Counted from the stretch's first letter, positions 37,040 to 46,022 are shown. The stretch is 64,000 nucleotides of DNA from Burkholderiaceae bacterium (GCA_021166835.1 JAJPEN010000090.1:1-64000), one strand, 5' to 3'. Numbers and translations: made by a program. Notes: generated by a model from the sequence alone, not told the origin.

Positions 37040-37708
37040 ATGCCCGCACCGCTGCCCCGCAGACGAAAACCGGTCCGTCGCGACGAGATCCTCGCCGCCG
37101 CCCGCGAGGTATTCCTCGAGCGGTCGTTCGAGAACGCTTCGGTGGCCGAGATCGCCGCGCGTGCCGGATGCGTGGAGGGGACGATCTACACGTATTTCCG
37201 CAGCAAGCGCGAGTTGCTCGATTCGCTGCTCGTGGCGTTCTACGATCGGCTGATCGCCGATGTCGAGGCCGGCTTCGATGCCATCGTCGACACGCGGGCT
37301 CGGCTGAGCTACCTGATCGCCCGCCACCTGCAGGTCGCGATCGACGACCCCGCGTTCGCGCGGCTGATCGTGCGCGAGTCGCGCGGCCACCGGCCGTACT
37401 TCGGCTCCCAACTGCACGCGCTGAACCGCCGCTACGGGCAGTTCCTGATGCGCACGCTGCGCGACGGCATCGAGCGCGGCGAGTTGCGCGGCGACCTCGA
37501 TGCGGCGCTGGCTCGCGACCTCGTCTTCGGCGGACTCGAGCACCATGTATGGAACCGGCTGGCGCGTCGGCGGAATTTCGTTCCGGCGCGCACGGCTACG
37601 ACGATCGTCGAACTGCTCTGGAACGGCTGGACAGCGCCGGACGGTGGCGATCTGCGCGGACTCGAGCAGCGGGTGCAGCGACTCGAACGGCGCATCGATC
37701 CCGGCTGA
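37040..37708 (+). CDS. TetR-family regulator (AtuR-like by context)
   Basis: The 222-residue protein has an N-terminal TetR helix-turn-helix (about 15-62: ILAAAREVFLERSFENASVAEIAARAGCVEGTIYTYF, broken by VAEIAARAG as the recognition scaffold) and a helical ligand-binding domain. The C-terminus LEQRVQRLERRIDPG could form a short coiled coil. I chose the ATG at 37040, just after the second operator. It is divergent from the Atu-like operon and is its likely repressor, released by an acyl-CoA or terpenoid ligand. Confidence 0.85.
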   Translation: MPAPLPRRRKPVRRDEILAAAREVFLERSFENASVAEIAARAGCVEGTIYTYFRSKRELLDSLLVAFYDRLIADVEAGFDAIVDTRARLSYLIARHLQVAIDDPAFARLIVRESRGHRPYFGSQLHALNRRYGQFLMRTLRDGIERGELRGDLDAALARDLVFGGLEHHVWNRLARRRNFVPARTATTIVELLWNGWTAPDGGDLRGLEQRVQRLERRIDPG

Positions 37709-37792
37709 AGGCGTCTCCGGGGCCGATCTTCGATTCCCGATCCTCCCGTCCGCCCCTCTGCGCTCGACCCCCTCCGTGCGGAGCACGCTGCC

Positions 37793-37798
37793 TATAAT
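37793..37798 (+). promoter_or_regulatory. -10 box of the HAD-UbiA gene, leaderless arrangement
   Basis: A perfect TATAAT lies only 9 bases before the ATG at 37808. Transcription should start about 6-8 bases after the box, so the mRNA would begin at or within a few bases of the start codon. No Shine-Dalgarno sequence is present. No good -35 was found. Confidence 0.6.
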
Positions 37799-37807
37799 CG
37801 CCTCGCC

Positions 37808-39283
37808 ATGAGCGGTGAAGACCGAAGCGTTCCGTTGTACGTCGACCTCGACGGCTGCCTGCTGCGCACCGACACGCTGTGGGAGTCCTTCGCCGCGGCA
37901 TTGCGCGCCAATCCGGTCGCGGGCCTGTTCGCGCTGCTCGCGCTGTCCCGGGGGCGCGCCGCGCTGAAGCGAAGGCTGGCCGAGATCGGAAAGGTCGACG
38001 TCGCCTCGATGCCGCGAAACGAGCGTTTCGTCGGCTGGCTGTGGGCGCAGCGCGCCCGCGGGCGCCGGCTCGTGCTCGCCACCGCGGCCGATGTCGCGCT
38101 GGCCGCGCAGGCCGCCGAAACGGTGGACGGAGCTGGCGACGACGCGCTGTTCGACGCGGTGCTCGCCAGCGACGGCCGACGCAACCTGAAGGGACCGCAC
38201 AAGCTCGCCGCGATCCGCAAGCACGCCGGCGACTCCCCCTTCGACTACTGCGGCAACGGGCCCGAGGACGTCGCGATCTTCGCGCGTGCGCGCGGCGCGA
38301 TCGTCGTCGGCGCTTCCCCGCGCGTGCTCGCCGCCGCGCGTCGCGAATCGACGGTGCTCGAGGTTTTCGACGCTCGCACGCCATGGCCCGCACGCCTGCG
38401 CTCCTGGCTGCGCGCGATGCGCCCGCACCAGTGGCTGAAGAACCTGCTCGTTCTCGTTCCGCTGCTCGCGTCGTTTCGCGTCGGCGAACTGTCGGCCCTC
38501 TTCGCGGCAACGCTCGCCCTGGTCTCCTTCAGCCTCGCGGCCTCGAGCGGCTATCTGCTGAACGACTTGCTCGACCTGGCCGCCGATCGCCGCCATCCGC
38601 GCAAGCGTGCACGGCCCTTCGCAGCGGGCGAACTGTCGGTGCGCAGCGGCTTCGCCGTCGCCGCGCTGCTTTTCGTATTGGCGATCGCGATCGCCTTCGC
38701 GGTCGGCAACACTTTCGTTGCATGGGTGCTCGCGTACCTGGCGATGACCGGCGCCTATTCGGGCTTCGCCAAGGGCATCGCGCTGCTCGACGTCGCCGCG
38801 CTCGCCGGGCTGTATACGGTGCGCGTGCTGGCGGGCGGTGCGGCGATCGGCGTCGAGGTCTCGTTCTGGCTGCTCGCGTTCTCGCTGTTTCTGTTCTTCT
38901 CGCTGGCGCTGGTGAAGCGCTGCGCGGAGATCGTCGCGCAACTCGCGCGCGACGAAGCGACGGGCGCCGGGCGCGATTACCGGGTCGGGGACCTCGCGGT
39001 GCTGCAGGCGCTGGGTATCGGCGCCTCGTTCTCGGCGCTCGTCGTGCTCGCGCTCTACATGCAGACGCCGGAAGTCACCGAGCGCTACGCGTCGCCGCAA
39101 CTGCTCTGGCTGATGCTCGTGGGGCTGCTGATCCTGCTCGGCCGCATCTGGCTGTCGACCGCGCGCGGCGAGATGCACGACGACCCGCTCGTGTACGCGA
39201 TCGAGAACCGGGCGAGCCGATGGATCGTCGGCGCGCTGCTGGTGCTGTTCGCCGCGGCTGCGACGCTTCGGCTGCCCTTCTGA
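37808..39283 (+). CDS. HAD-UbiA fusion prenyltransferase-family protein
   Basis: The 491-residue membrane protein has an N-terminal HAD phosphatase-like domain (about 1-190) with DLDGCLLRTDT and CGNGPEDVAIFARA. A UbiA-type domain (about 200-490) follows with about eight helices, the NDLLDLAADRRHPRKRARP metal/diphosphate motif and a later Asp-containing loop. The second half resembles polyprenyl-phosphate phosphoribosyltransferases (DPPR synthase type), which act on phosphopolyprenol for cell-envelope sugars. The HAD domain could dephosphorylate the product. Its stop is only 3 bases from the convergent ASRT-family stop. It seems to be translated from a leaderless mRNA. Confidence 0.85.
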   Translation: MSGEDRSVPLYVDLDGCLLRTDTLWESFAAALRANPVAGLFALLALSRGRAALKRRLAEIGKVDVASMPRNERFVGWLWAQRARGRRLVLATAADVALAAQAAETVDGAGDDALFDAVLASDGRRNLKGPHKLAAIRKHAGDSPFDYCGNGPEDVAIFARARGAIVVGASPRVLAAARRESTVLEVFDARTPWPARLRSWLRAMRPHQWLKNLLVLVPLLASFRVGELSALFAATLALVSFSLAASSGYLLNDLLDLAADRRHPRKRARPFAAGELSVRSGFAVAALLFVLAIAIAFAVGNTFVAWVLAYLAMTGAYSGFAKGIALLDVAALAGLYTVRVLAGGAAIGVEVSFWLLAFSLFLFFSLALVKRCAEIVAQLARDEATGAGRDYRVGDLAVLQALGIGASFSALVVLALYMQTPEVTERYASPQLLWLMLVGLLILLGRIWLSTARGEMHDDPLVYAIENRASRWIVGALLVLFAAAATLRLPF

Positions 39284-39286
39284 AGC

Positions 39287-39655
39287 TCATTCGGCGAACG
39301 CGATCGTCGTCACCAGCGCATTTTCTGCCTGGCGCGAATCGAGCCGCGTGTGCTGCACGACGATCGGAACGTCGGAGACGATCGTGCTGGCGTAGTTCGT
39401 CGCCTTCGGGATCGGTTCCGGATCGTTCAGCTCGTTGAAGCGCTGATGCAGCGTGCGCCGCGGCGGCACGGTGATTTCGTACGGACCCGCCGGCTCGCGA
39501 TCGGCGTAGTAGATCGTGATCCGCACGTGCGCTTCCGTGTCGTTGGCGTTCAGCAGGCACACCGTCTCGTGGCTGAGCATCTCCGGTTCCGGTCCGTGGC
39601 TCCAGGCGGGGATCCAGCCTTCCGCGATCGCCCAGGTCTTGCGTCCGATCGTCAT
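39287..39655 (-). CDS. ASRT (sensory rhodopsin transducer)-family protein
   Basis: The 122-residue all-beta protein matches the family of the Anabaena sensory rhodopsin transducer: MTIGRKTWAIAEGWIP, ETVCLLNANDTEAHVRITIYY, PYEITVPPRRTLHQRFNEL and SDVPIVVQHTRLDSRQ. I chose the ATG at 39655 because GGAG lies eight bases upstream and it overlaps the upstream oxidase stop by 4 bases. Most bacteria with this family have no rhodopsin, and a carbohydrate- or metabolite-binding role has been suggested. Here it is coupled to an FMN hydroxyacid oxidase, so a role with that enzyme is possible. No rhodopsin gene is in the window. Confidence 0.85.
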   Translation of the reverse strand: MTIGRKTWAIAEGWIPAWSHGPEPEMLSHETVCLLNANDTEAHVRITIYYADREPAGPYEITVPPRRTLHQRFNELNDPEPIPKATNYASTIVSDVPIVVQHTRLDSRQAENALVTTIAFAE

Positions 39656-41025
39656 GATCGTCTCCACAGAAAAGCGGCGCCGAATGCGGCGAGCAGCGAC
39701 AGCGCGAGGCCGCCGCGCAGATACGCAGGGTCCAATCGTGTTCGCCTGCGACGCTCACCATTGGCCGCAGCGCGATCCGCACCCAGCAGCAGATGCGGGC
39801 CGACTTCCGCGATCGATCGCACACCGAGCAGACCCAGGTCGCGCTGCAGTTCGTCGCGCAGGATTTCCAGCACGCGCCCGACGCCGCGGCGCCCGCCGGC
39901 GGCAACGCCGTAGAGCGCGGCGCGGCCGATCAGCACCGCATCTGCGCCGAGCGCGAGCGCCTTGACGATGTCCGTGCCGCGGCGCACGCCGCCGTCCACC
40001 AGGAGGGGAAAGGCATCGCCGACCGCTTGCCGGGTCGCGGGCAATACATCGAGCGACGACGCCGACCAGTCGAGTTGGCGGCCGCCGTGGTTGGAAAGGA
40101 CGAGCGCGTCGACGCCCGCTTCCACCGCGCGCACGGCGTCCCGCGGCCCGATCAGTCCCTTGAGGATCAGCCTGCGCGGCCACAGTGCGCGGATGCGGGC
40201 GATCGTCTGCCAGGACAGCGCCTGGTCCATCTGCGAGCGGATCCAGAAGGCGCTGTCGAAGAAATCGCGCTTGTCCTGCGGCACGAAGTCGAGAACGTTC
40301 TCGAAGCGCGGCAGGCCGTGTTCGAGAATCGTCGAAGCGAGCCAGCGCGGATGCCGAAGCGCATCGATTTCGGCGCGCCAGTCCAGGTTGCCGCTGCGCA
40401 GGCGGTTGCGGCGGTCCCATTCGCGGTTGCCGTAGATCTGCGCGCCGGTGGTGACGATCAGCGCCTCGCATCCGGCTGCTTCGGCGCGCCCGATCAACGT
40501 CTCGCATACCGAGGGCGGCCCGAAGACGTAGAGCTGCCACCAGTGACGCAGCCCGGGAATCCGGCCGATGTCTTCCATGCGGTCGTTCGACATCGTGCTC
40601 TGCGCGCAGGGAATGCCGGCGTCGGCCGCCGCCTGCGCGAGCGCGGTGTCTGCGTGAGGCCGGAACAGCGCGTTCAGGCCGGTCGGCGCGATGGCCACCG
40701 GCATCGACATCGGCTTGCCGAACAGTTCGCACGAAAGGTCGCGCTGCGAGACGTCGACCAGCACCGGGGGAACGAAATGCCATTGCGCGAACGCATCGAG
40801 ATTTCGCGCGAGGGCGGCTTCCTCTTCGCTGCCGCCTTCGAGGTATTCGAGCGCGAAGCCCGGCAGGCGAGCGTGCGCCATCGCGCGCAGATCCTCGATG
40901 GTCTGCGCGCGCGAGAGGTCGCGGCTCGCGCGAAGCCGGCGCCGGGGCGTTCCGTCCAGCACGGCGGGGCTGGCCGGCAGGCGCAGGCGCTCGAGCGCGT
41001 TGCGGCCTGCGGCATGGAACGACAT
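39652..41025 (-). CDS. FMN-dependent alpha-hydroxy-acid dehydrogenase with C-terminal membrane anchor
   Basis: This 457-residue member of the lactate/mandelate dehydrogenase-glycolate oxidase family oxidises an L-2-hydroxy acid to the 2-oxo acid. The FMN barrel carries VAIAPTGLNALFRPHAD, WWQLYVF, LILKGL, the catalytic SNHGGRQLD and DGGVRRGTDIVKALALGADAVLIGR. An unusual C-terminal tail after the barrel is basic and then hydrophobic (LALSLLAAFGAAFLWRRS), suggesting a membrane anchor. It lies 34 bases downstream of a D-type FAD/Fe-S dehydrogenase in the same direction. Confidence 0.9.
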   Translation of the reverse strand: MSFHAAGRNALERLRLPASPAVLDGTPRRRLRASRDLSRAQTIEDLRAMAHARLPGFALEYLEGGSEEEAALARNLDAFAQWHFVPPVLVDVSQRDLSCELFGKPMSMPVAIAPTGLNALFRPHADTALAQAAADAGIPCAQSTMSNDRMEDIGRIPGLRHWWQLYVFGPPSVCETLIGRAEAAGCEALIVTTGAQIYGNREWDRRNRLRSGNLDWRAEIDALRHPRWLASTILEHGLPRFENVLDFVPQDKRDFFDSAFWIRSQMDQALSWQTIARIRALWPRRLILKGLIGPRDAVRAVEAGVDALVLSNHGGRQLDWSASSLDVLPATRQAVGDAFPLLVDGGVRRGTDIVKALALGADAVLIGRAALYGVAAGGRRGVGRVLEILRDELQRDLGLLGVRSIAEVGPHLLLGADRAAANGERRRRTRLDPAYLRGGLALSLLAAFGAAFLWRRS

Positions 41026-41059
41026 GTGGACTCCCCGCTTCGATCGACCGCGCGCGGGC

Positions 41060-44000
41060 TCACCCGTTCCGAGGTGCGGATCGATGCGCGCCGATCATGA
41101 AGCCCAGCGCGAAAGCAGCGCCGCCGAGCAGCAGCAGCGACGCATCGGAAAGGTTCCGGCTCGCGTCGTCCGCGCTTCGGCGGCCGACCGGGCTTTGCGC
41201 GTCGACCTGCAGTCCGAGCGACATCGCTGCCAGCTCGGCGATGTGCAGGCTTCCGCGCCCCGTGCCCTGTTCGATCTGCTCCCGGCAGCTGAAACCGTCG
41301 GCGAGCACGAGCGTGTCCTGCGGCGCCTTGCGCACCGTCGGCAGCAGCACGCGCTCGCCGGCGCGCAGGCCGACCTCCCAGGTGCGGGCATCGAAGCCGA
41401 AAGCGCCGGCCATTCCACAGCAGCCCGAGGGCACGACCTCGTGATCCACGCCTATCCGCGCGAGCACGCGTTTCTCCGCCTCGGGGTCGAGCACGGCGTG
41501 GTGATGGCAGTGGATCTGCACGAGCGCCTTGCGATCGAGCTCGTGCAGGTTGAAGCGATCGTGGTGCGCGTCGAGGAAGGCGCCGAAATCGACGCTTTGC
41601 CGGCTCAGCTTCTGCGCGAGCGGATCGTCCGGAAAGAAGTTCAGCAGTTCGTCGCGGAAGGCGGCGGTGCAGGCCGGCTCGAGGCCGATCAACGGAACGC
41701 TCGCTTCGATCGGCTCGCGCAGCGTTACCAGCGTTCGCTGCCATAGGCGCCTGGCCGTGCCGAGCATTCCCCAGTCGTACAGGGGACGCCCGCAGCACAG
41801 CGCCCGATCGGGAATCGTCACGCGAAAGCCGGCGGATTCGAGCACGAGCGTCGCGGCGACCGCGGCCCGGGGACGGAAATGTTCGTTGAAGGTGTCGGGC
41901 CACAGCAGGACGCGCGGCGCGTCCGCGTTCACCGGACCGCGTGCACGGAACCATTGCGTGAAGGTGCGCGGGGCGAAGCGTGGCATCTTGCGCTGTTGCG
42001 CGATGCCGCCGGCCGCCTTCACGAGTGCGGACACGCCCGGCGTCTGCGTCGCGAAGTTGGCCAGCGCCGGCATCCGCGACGCAAGGCGCGACCACCAGTG
42101 GATCAGCCCCATCGACCAGGCCGCACGCGGCCGCAGCCGCCCCGCGTAGTAGTGCGAACGGAACTCGGCCTTGTACGTCGCCATGTCGACGTTGACCGGG
42201 CAATCGTGCCGGCAGCCCTTGCACGCCAGGCACAGGTTCAGCGCGTCTTCGACGGCGTCGCTCTTCCAGCCGTCGGCGACCGGGTCGCCGCGCAGCATCT
42301 CGAACAGTAGGCGCGCCCGTCCGCGCGTCGAGTACTTCTCCTCGCGCGTGACCATGAAACTCGGACACATGACCTGGCCGTTCGCGCTGTCGGTGCGCCG
42401 GCACTCGCCGACGCCGACGCAGCGCAGCGTCGCGTGTTCGAAGCTGCCGTGATCGGCCGGGTAGCGGAAATGCGTGTCGAGCGCGGGCGCGTGCCACGCG
42501 GGTCCGACGCGCAGGTTCGAGGTGATCGGAAACGGATCGATCACCTTGCCCGGGTTCATCCGGCCGCGCGGGTCCCAGATCGCCTTGAATTCGCGGAAGG
42601 CCTGGACCACCTGCGCGCCGTACATCTTCTCGAGCAGCGCGCCGCGCGCCTGTCCGTCGCCGTGTTCGCCCGAAAGCGAACCGTCGTAGCGCACGACAAG
42701 GTCCGCCGCTTCGTCGAGGAAGCGGCGCCACCGTGCGATGCCCGGCTCGTCGCGCGGATCGAAAGCGACGCGACAGTGCACGAGCCCGTCGCCGAAGTGG
42801 CCGTAGACCGACGGGTCGTAGCCGTAGCGGTGGAACAGCGCCTTCAGGTCGCGCAGGTACGCGCCGAGCCTGTCGCGATGCACGGCGCTGTCTTCCCAGC
42901 CCGGCCAGGTGTCGGGATGGTTGGGCAGGTAGGCGGTGGCGCCGAGCGACGCGTCGCGCACTTCCCAGATCCGCGCCTGCCGGGCCTTGTCGCGGATCAG
43001 CTTCGGATGCACGTCGCGGTCGTTGCCGAATTCGCGCATCAGCGCCTGCCCCCTGGCCGCCGCTTCGTCGTCGCTGTCGGCGCCGAACTCGGCGACGAGC
43101 CAGCCCTTGCCCGGCGGCAAGGCCTCGAGGTCTTCCGCGTGCAGGTGCTTTTCCTTCATGAAATCGATCAGCAGATCGTCCATGCCCTCGAGCGCGATCG
43201 GGCCGTAGCGGAGTGCGCGCGGAACTGCATCGGCCGCCTGGAAGATGTCGGGAAAGCCGACGATCGCCAGCACGCGGTGACGCGGGTCGTGAATGAGGTC
43301 GACGGTCGCCTCGAGCACGATTACGCAGGTGCCCTCGGTTCCGACGAGCGCTCGCGCGACGTCGAAGCCGTTCTCGGGAAAGAGGAAGTTCAGGTTCTCG
43401 TAGCCCGATACGCGCCGCGGTATGTCGGGGAACTTCCTGCGGATCTCGTCGCCATGACGTCGGCGCAATTCGTCGAGTCGGCGGTAGATCGCGGTGCGCG
43501 GCCCGCCGCTGCGCAGGATCGCCCGGAATTCCTCGTCGCCGGTCGGTCCAACCGTGAGCTGCAACCCCTCGTAGGTGAGAATCTCGAGCGAGCGGACGTT
43601 ATGCACCGTGATTCCGTTCATCAACGTGTGCATGCCGCCCGAGTCGTTGCCGATCATTCCGCCCAGCGTGTTGTGATCGTGCGTGGCCGGGTCGGGGCCG
43701 AAGGTCAGGCCGTGCTCGCCGGCCGCGCGCCGCAGCTTATCGAGGATGCAACCGGGCTCCACTCGCGCGGTGCGCTGCTGCGGGTCGATCGCGAGAACGC
43801 GATTGAGGTATTTCGAGAAGTCGAGCACTACGGCCACGTTGCAGGTTTCGCCGGCGAGACTGGTTCCGCCTCCGCGCGAGAGCAACGGAACGTCGTATCG
43901 TCGGCATACCTGCACTGTGTGGATCACGTCGTCGCGCGTCTTCGGAACGACAACGCCGATCGGCACCTGCCGGTAGTTCGACGCGTCGGTGGCGTAGAGC

Positions 44001-44167
44001 GCGCGGCTGCCGGGGTCGAAGCGGACTTCGCCCTCGACTGCGATGGCGAGTTCCCGCGCGAGCCGGTCGGCATCCAGGCCTCTCGTCGCAACCGCGTCGC
44101 CTTCGATGCGACCGTCCGGCGCCCGGCGGATTGCACGGCCGGGGTGCAGGTCGAAGGTGGCGGCCAC
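41060..44167 (-). CDS. FAD-linked oxidase / Fe-S oxidoreductase fusion (D-2-hydroxyacid dehydrogenase type) with C-terminal anchor
   Basis: This 1035-residue protein fuses a GlcD/Dld-like FAD domain to a GlcF-like iron-sulphur domain. The N-terminal half has SRGGGTSLAGETCN, GMIGNDSGGMHTL and GEHGDGQARGALLEKM. The middle has two ferredoxin-type cysteine clusters, CVGVGECRR and CLACKGCRHDCPVN. The C-terminal half has two CCG motifs (CCGRPLYDWGM, CCGMAGAFG), which bind a further Fe-S cluster in this family. A C-terminal hydrophobic helix (ASLLLLGGAAFALGFMIGA) should anchor it to the membrane. Such enzymes pass electrons from D-lactate, glycolate or D-2-hydroxyglutarate to quinone. The substrate is not determined. 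Confidence 0.9.
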   Translation of the reverse strand: MAATFDLHPGRAIRRAPDGRIEGDAVATRGLDADRLARELAIAVEGEVRFDPGSRALYATDASNYRQVPIGVVVPKTRDDVIHTVQVCRRYDVPLLSRGGGTSLAGETCNVAVVLDFSKYLNRVLAIDPQQRTARVEPGCILDKLRRAAGEHGLTFGPDPATHDHNTLGGMIGNDSGGMHTLMNGITVHNVRSLEILTYEGLQLTVGPTGDEEFRAILRSGGPRTAIYRRLDELRRRHGDEIRRKFPDIPRRVSGYENLNFLFPENGFDVARALVGTEGTCVIVLEATVDLIHDPRHRVLAIVGFPDIFQAADAVPRALRYGPIALEGMDDLLIDFMKEKHLHAEDLEALPPGKGWLVAEFGADSDDEAAARGQALMREFGNDRDVHPKLIRDKARQARIWEVRDASLGATAYLPNHPDTWPGWEDSAVHRDRLGAYLRDLKALFHRYGYDPSVYGHFGDGLVHCRVAFDPRDEPGIARWRRFLDEAADLVVRYDGSLSGEHGDGQARGALLEKMYGAQVVQAFREFKAIWDPRGRMNPGKVIDPFPITSNLRVGPAWHAPALDTHFRYPADHGSFEHATLRCVGVGECRRTDSANGQVMCPSFMVTREEKYSTRGRARLLFEMLRGDPVADGWKSDAVEDALNLCLACKGCRHDCPVNVDMATYKAEFRSHYYAGRLRPRAAWSMGLIHWWSRLASRMPALANFATQTPGVSALVKAAGGIAQQRKMPRFAPRTFTQWFRARGPVNADAPRVLLWPDTFNEHFRPRAAVAATLVLESAGFRVTIPDRALCCGRPLYDWGMLGTARRLWQRTLVTLREPIEASVPLIGLEPACTAAFRDELLNFFPDDPLAQKLSRQSVDFGAFLDAHHDRFNLHELDRKALVQIHCHHHAVLDPEAEKRVLARIGVDHEVVPSGCCGMAGAFGFDARTWEVGLRAGERVLLPTVRKAPQDTLVLADGFSCREQIEQGTGRGSLHIAELAAMSLGLQVDAQSPVGRRSADDASRNLSDASLLLLGGAAFALGFMIGAHRSAPRNG

Positions 44168-44170
44168 GCT

Positions 44171-45958
44171 TCACTCCCTGCGGCCGGGCACGATCGCGGA
44201 CAGTACCTGTTTGGCGGTGCCCATCAGCATGCCGGCCTGGTCCGGGTCGCCATGCAGCATCGTCGACATGAAGTTCTTCGCCTGTTCGAGCGAGATGTGC
44301 GGCGGCAGCGGCGGCACTTCCGGATCGGTCTTCACCTCGAGCACCACCGGCCGATCGGCAGCCAGCGCTTCATCCCATGCGGGCCCCAGCCGCTGCGGGT
44401 CGTCGACGAAGATGCCCTTCAGGCCGATCGATTCCGCGAAGCGGTGATAGGGCACGTCGGGGATGCGCTGCGTGGCGACGAACTTCGGATCGCCTTCCAT
44501 CACGCGCTGCTCCCAGGTGACCTGGTTCAGGTCCTCGTTGTTCAGCACGCAGCAGATCCAGGTGCGGTTGCTCCAGCGTTGCCAGTACTTCGCGACGGTG
44601 ATCAGTTCCGCCATGTTGTTCATCTGCATCGCGCCGTCGCCGACGAGCGCGATCACCGGGCGATCGGGATGCGCGAACTTGGCGGCGATCGCGTAGGGGA
44701 CGGCAGCGCCCATCGAGGCAAGCCCGCCGGACAGCGAGCACATCATTCCGCGGCGGATCTTCAGGTCGCGCGCGTACCAGTTCGCGCACGAGCCCGAATC
44801 CGACGTGACGATCGCGCGCTCGGGCAGCTTCGGCGACAGTTCCCACGCGATGCGTTGCGGATTGACCGGATTCGCCTCGGCCATCGCGCGCTCCTCGAGC
44901 GTCTTCCACCAGTCGGCGACGTTGCGCTCGATCTGCCTGCGCCACGACGACGCCGGCTTCTGTTCGACCAGCGGCAGCAGCGCGCGCAGCGTCTCGGCCG
45001 AGTCGCCGTGCAGGTTGACCTCCATCGGAAAACGCAGGCTGAGCATCGACGGGTCGATGTCGATCTGCACGCCGCGCGCGTCGCCTTCCTTCGGCAGGAA
45101 TTCGGAGTAGGGAAATCCCGAGCCGATCATCAGGAAGGTGTCGCACTCCGTCATCAGGTCGTAGCTCGGCTTCGTGCCGAGCAGGCCGATCGAGCCCGTG
45201 ACCCACGGCAGGTCGTCGGGCAGCACGGCCTTGCCGAGCAGCGCTTTCGCGGCGCCTGCCTGCAGCCGGTCGGCGATCGCGATCACCTCGTCGGTGGCGT
45301 GCAGGGCACCGGCGCCGACGAGGATCGCGATCTTGCTGCCCGCGTTCAGCACCTCGGCGGCACGCTGCAGATCGGTGCGCTCGGGTACGACGACGGGACG
45401 CGAGTAGCCGATGCCGGTGGGCAGCGATCCGTGCGTCCGCGTCGGCGGCTCGTAGTCCTCGTCCTGCAGGTCCTTCGGCAGCACGAGCACGGCGATCGCG
45501 TTGTCGGCCTTCGCGATGCGAAGGCCCCGATCCACCAGCAGGCGCACCTGCGAGGGCGCTTCGGCTTCCTGCACGAAGGAGGCCACGTCGGAGAACATCC
45601 GGACGAGATTCATCTCCTGCTGGAAGTGGCCGCCGCGCGCGGTGCGCGGTGCCTGGCCGGCAATGGCGAGCACCGGCACGTGATCGAGCATCGCGTCGTA
45701 CAAGCCGGTGATCAGGTGCGAGGCGCCGGGCCCGCTCGTTGCGAGGCAGACCCCGGGTTCGCCCGTAAACTTTGCATGGGCCGACGCCATGAAGGCCGCC
45801 ATCTCTTCGTGGCGCGCCTGCACGAACTCGATCTTTCCCTCGGCTCGATTCAGCGCGCCGAGAACGCCGTTGATGCCGTCTCCGGGATAGCCGAAGATGC
45901 GCCGCACGCCCCAGTCGTAGAGCCGCTGGACGAAGAAATCGCTGACGTTCCGGCCCAT
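44171..45958 (-). CDS. TPP-dependent 2-oxo acid oxidase/decarboxylase (PoxB-like)
   Basis: This thiamine-diphosphate enzyme of 595 residues has the catalytic Glu in QARHEEMAAFMASAHAK (about 52), SGPGASHLITGLYDA, and the TPP-Mg motif GDGAMQMNNMAELITVAKYW-NNEDLN near residues 425-455. It resembles pyruvate:quinone oxidases and acetolactate-synthase-like proteins; the lipid-binding C-terminus of E. coli PoxB is not obvious. The ATG at 45958 gives the usual family start MGRNVSDFFVQRLYDWGVRRIFGYPGDGIN. A GTG at 46006 is possible but would place a large hairpin inside the coding sequence. It lies between iorB and the FAD/Fe-S dehydrogenase. Confidence 0.87.
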   Translation of the reverse strand: MGRNVSDFFVQRLYDWGVRRIFGYPGDGINGVLGALNRAEGKIEFVQARHEEMAAFMASAHAKFTGEPGVCLATSGPGASHLITGLYDAMLDHVPVLAIAGQAPRTARGGHFQQEMNLVRMFSDVASFVQEAEAPSQVRLLVDRGLRIAKADNAIAVLVLPKDLQDEDYEPPTRTHGSLPTGIGYSRPVVVPERTDLQRAAEVLNAGSKIAILVGAGALHATDEVIAIADRLQAGAAKALLGKAVLPDDLPWVTGSIGLLGTKPSYDLMTECDTFLMIGSGFPYSEFLPKEGDARGVQIDIDPSMLSLRFPMEVNLHGDSAETLRALLPLVEQKPASSWRRQIERNVADWWKTLEERAMAEANPVNPQRIAWELSPKLPERAIVTSDSGSCANWYARDLKIRRGMMCSLSGGLASMGAAVPYAIAAKFAHPDRPVIALVGDGAMQMNNMAELITVAKYWQRWSNRTWICCVLNNEDLNQVTWEQRVMEGDPKFVATQRIPDVPYHRFAESIGLKGIFVDDPQRLGPAWDEALAADRPVVLEVKTDPEVPPLPPHISLEQAKNFMSTMLHGDPDQAGMLMGTAKQVLSAIVPGRRE

Positions 45959-46009
45959 GACGTGCTGCTCCGCTTCCTTCGAGATTCCATTCTCGAAGGG
46001 CAGCACGTC
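45959..46009 (-). promoter_or_regulatory. Long bulged hairpin abutting a start codon
   Basis: Outer arms GACGTGCTGC (45959-45968) and GCAGCACGTC (46000-46009) and inner arms CCTTCGAGA (45976-45984) and TCTCGAAGG (45991-45999) pair perfectly: 19 bp with one 7-nt bulge and a 6-nt loop. In the transcript the 3' arm ends directly at the AUG of the TPP enzyme, and the ribosome site partly lies in the bulge. There is no U-run, so a terminator is unlikely; translational control or mRNA processing fits better. Confidence 0.75.
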
Positions 46010-46022
46010 GTGTTCCTGCGCG

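Noticed and set aside
39284..39286. Three-base gap between convergent HAD-UbiA and ASRT stops as an antisense-regulation device
   Set aside because: Close convergent stops are common in compact genomes, and no structure or conserved signal is visible at this junction.
44171..46006. GTG start at 46006 for the TPP enzyme
   Set aside because: It would translate through the long hairpin and add 16 residues not seen at the usual family start; the ATG at 45958 is preferred, although not proven.
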